A DNA stretch of 6,772 nt from SVQP01 sp045650025 (GTDB lineage Bacteria > Bacillota > Clostridia > Oscillospirales > CAG-272): the NCBI GenBank assembly GCA_045650025.1, contig JAZRQR010000131.1, positions 1 through 6,772 on the forward strand, read 5' to 3'. Every line of letters starts with the position of its first letter. Positions within the stretch are counted from its first letter, which is position 1. Positions 6,345 through 6,772 of the stretch are shown piece by piece. The notes beneath the pieces are model-generated. The model saw only the letters and a program-made list of their open reading frames with translations, was not told the origin of the DNA and searched no databases. Position numbers and translations under genes: made by a program.

Positions 6345-6635
6345 ATGACATATTATCATAACACTCAGGTAAGCAACGCAAACGTAGGCAGCCGCGCAGC
6401 AAACGAAGAATCTCTTATCTCGGTTCTGCTCTCCATCCCCGCAGCGCTCTGGCAGTTTATCTGCGCGCTGGGTCTTGGTAAGCTGGTCAAGGGCGTTTCC
6501 CTGACCGGTTGCATTTTCGCTTTCTTCGGCATCGTCGGCAGCATTGAGGCGGGGCTGATCAGCTTTGGTCTTGGCGCCGTCATCACGCTGGTGCTTGCAT
6601 GCATGGAGATCCTCTGCCTGAAGCAAAAGGCGTAG
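6345..6635 (+). CDS. Small two-helix membrane protein of unknown function
   Basis: A 96-residue protein that I do not recognise. The N-terminus (1-22) is polar and Asn-rich (YYHNTQVSNANVG). Residues about 23-48 form a hydrophobic, possibly amphipathic stretch ending in GLGKLVKG. Two likely membrane helices follow, about 51-67 (LTGCIFAFFGIVGS) and about 70-92 (a Gly-rich half, then ITLVLACMEILCL), with Glu68 between them and a KQK tail. There is no signal peptidase site. I chose the ATG at 6345 because AAAGGAG (6331-6337) lies 7 bases before it; the ATG at 6339 is too close. It is divergent from a self-cleaving repressor and has a perfect promoter, so it may be a stress-induced membrane protein. 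A holin-like or toxin-like role is possible but has no motif support. Confidence 0.75.
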   Translation: MTYYHNTQVSNANVGSRAANEESLISVLLSIPAALWQFICALGLGKLVKGVSLTGCIFAFFGIVGSIEAGLISFGLGAVITLVLACMEILCLKQKA

Positions 6636-6659
6636 CCGTACGGGAATCGAACCGAATTG

Positions 6660-6768
6660 CCCGAGGGCGATGCATTTATGCGTCTTTCGGCGTGCTTTTA
6701 CTCGCAAGATTGGTATCTTGCTTCGCAAAATCTCACCAAAATCCATCAAAAATGCATTCGCTCTCGGG
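6660..6768. repeat. Long imperfect inverted repeat with internal hairpins
   Basis: CCCGAGGGCGATGCATTT (6660-6677) pairs with 6750-6768 through 18 positions, with one bulged T and one G-T pair. Inside lie a perfect 7-bp hairpin, GCAAGAT-TGGT-ATCTTGC (6704-6721), and a small CGTC-TTTC-GGCG hairpin (6681-6692). The left arm also forms GATGCAT-TT-ATGCGTC (6669-6684). No T run follows the outer stem inside the window. It could be a MITE-like or palindromic interspersed repeat, or a structured RNA. The right end may continue beyond the window. Confidence 0.6.
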
Positions 6769-6772
6769 TGCG

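Noticed and set aside
6264..6749. Minus-strand open frame of 161 codons across the small protein gene
   Set aside because: It starts inside the inverted repeat without a convincing ribosome binding site and runs antisense to a better-supported gene. Its first 40 or so codons could be a frame carried by the repeat element.
6636..6772. A complete tRNA gene
   Set aside because: Only a T-loop-like string is present; the T stem pairs poorly and no acceptor partner is found.

Overview
The window reads as chromosomal DNA from a Gram-positive gut-type Clostridium relative (Oscillospirales/Ruminococcaceae-like). This placement is inferred from GGAGG-type ribosome binding sites, near-consensus sigma-A promoters, an ECF-type sigma factor paired with a membrane anti-sigma-like protein carrying BspA-type leucine-rich repeats, and a surface protein with a LamG-like domain and a C-terminal membrane anchor. 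No phage structural genes, transposase, rRNA, convincing tRNA or CRISPR array was seen.

Layout. Left edge (1-77): a possible ribosome binding site for a minus-strand gene lying off the window, then a strong hairpin terminator. 78-2675 (minus): a secreted, membrane-anchored 865-residue glycerophosphodiester phosphodiesterase-like protein with a LamG-like N-terminal domain, a degenerate barrel-like middle and a canonical catalytic barrel. 2676-2837: a compact divergent promoter region. 2838-5179 (plus): a two-gene, translationally coupled operon encoding an ECF-type sigma factor and a single-pass membrane protein whose short cytoplasmic N-terminus looks like an anti-sigma element and whose extracellular part has leucine-rich repeats. 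A bidirectional terminator at 5191-5225 closes both this operon and the converging gene. 5233-6075 (minus): an XRE helix-turn-helix repressor with an S24 (LexA/CI-type) self-cleavage domain. 6076-6344: a divergent control region holding two near-perfect promoters with palindromes in their spacers and a 12-bp direct repeat between them. 6345-6635 (plus): a 96-residue small membrane protein of unknown function. 6636-6772: non-coding DNA containing a long imperfect inverted repeat.

Two regulatory modules stand out. The first is a presumed cell-surface signalling pair (sigma factor plus LRR-bearing anti-sigma) divergent from a surface lipid/teichoic-acid-type phosphodiesterase. The second is a self-cleaving repressor divergent from a small hydrophobic protein driven by a perfect TTGACA-17-TATAAT promoter, a layout that suggests a tightly repressed, stress-releasable membrane protein. 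The regulatory links are inferred from arrangement only.
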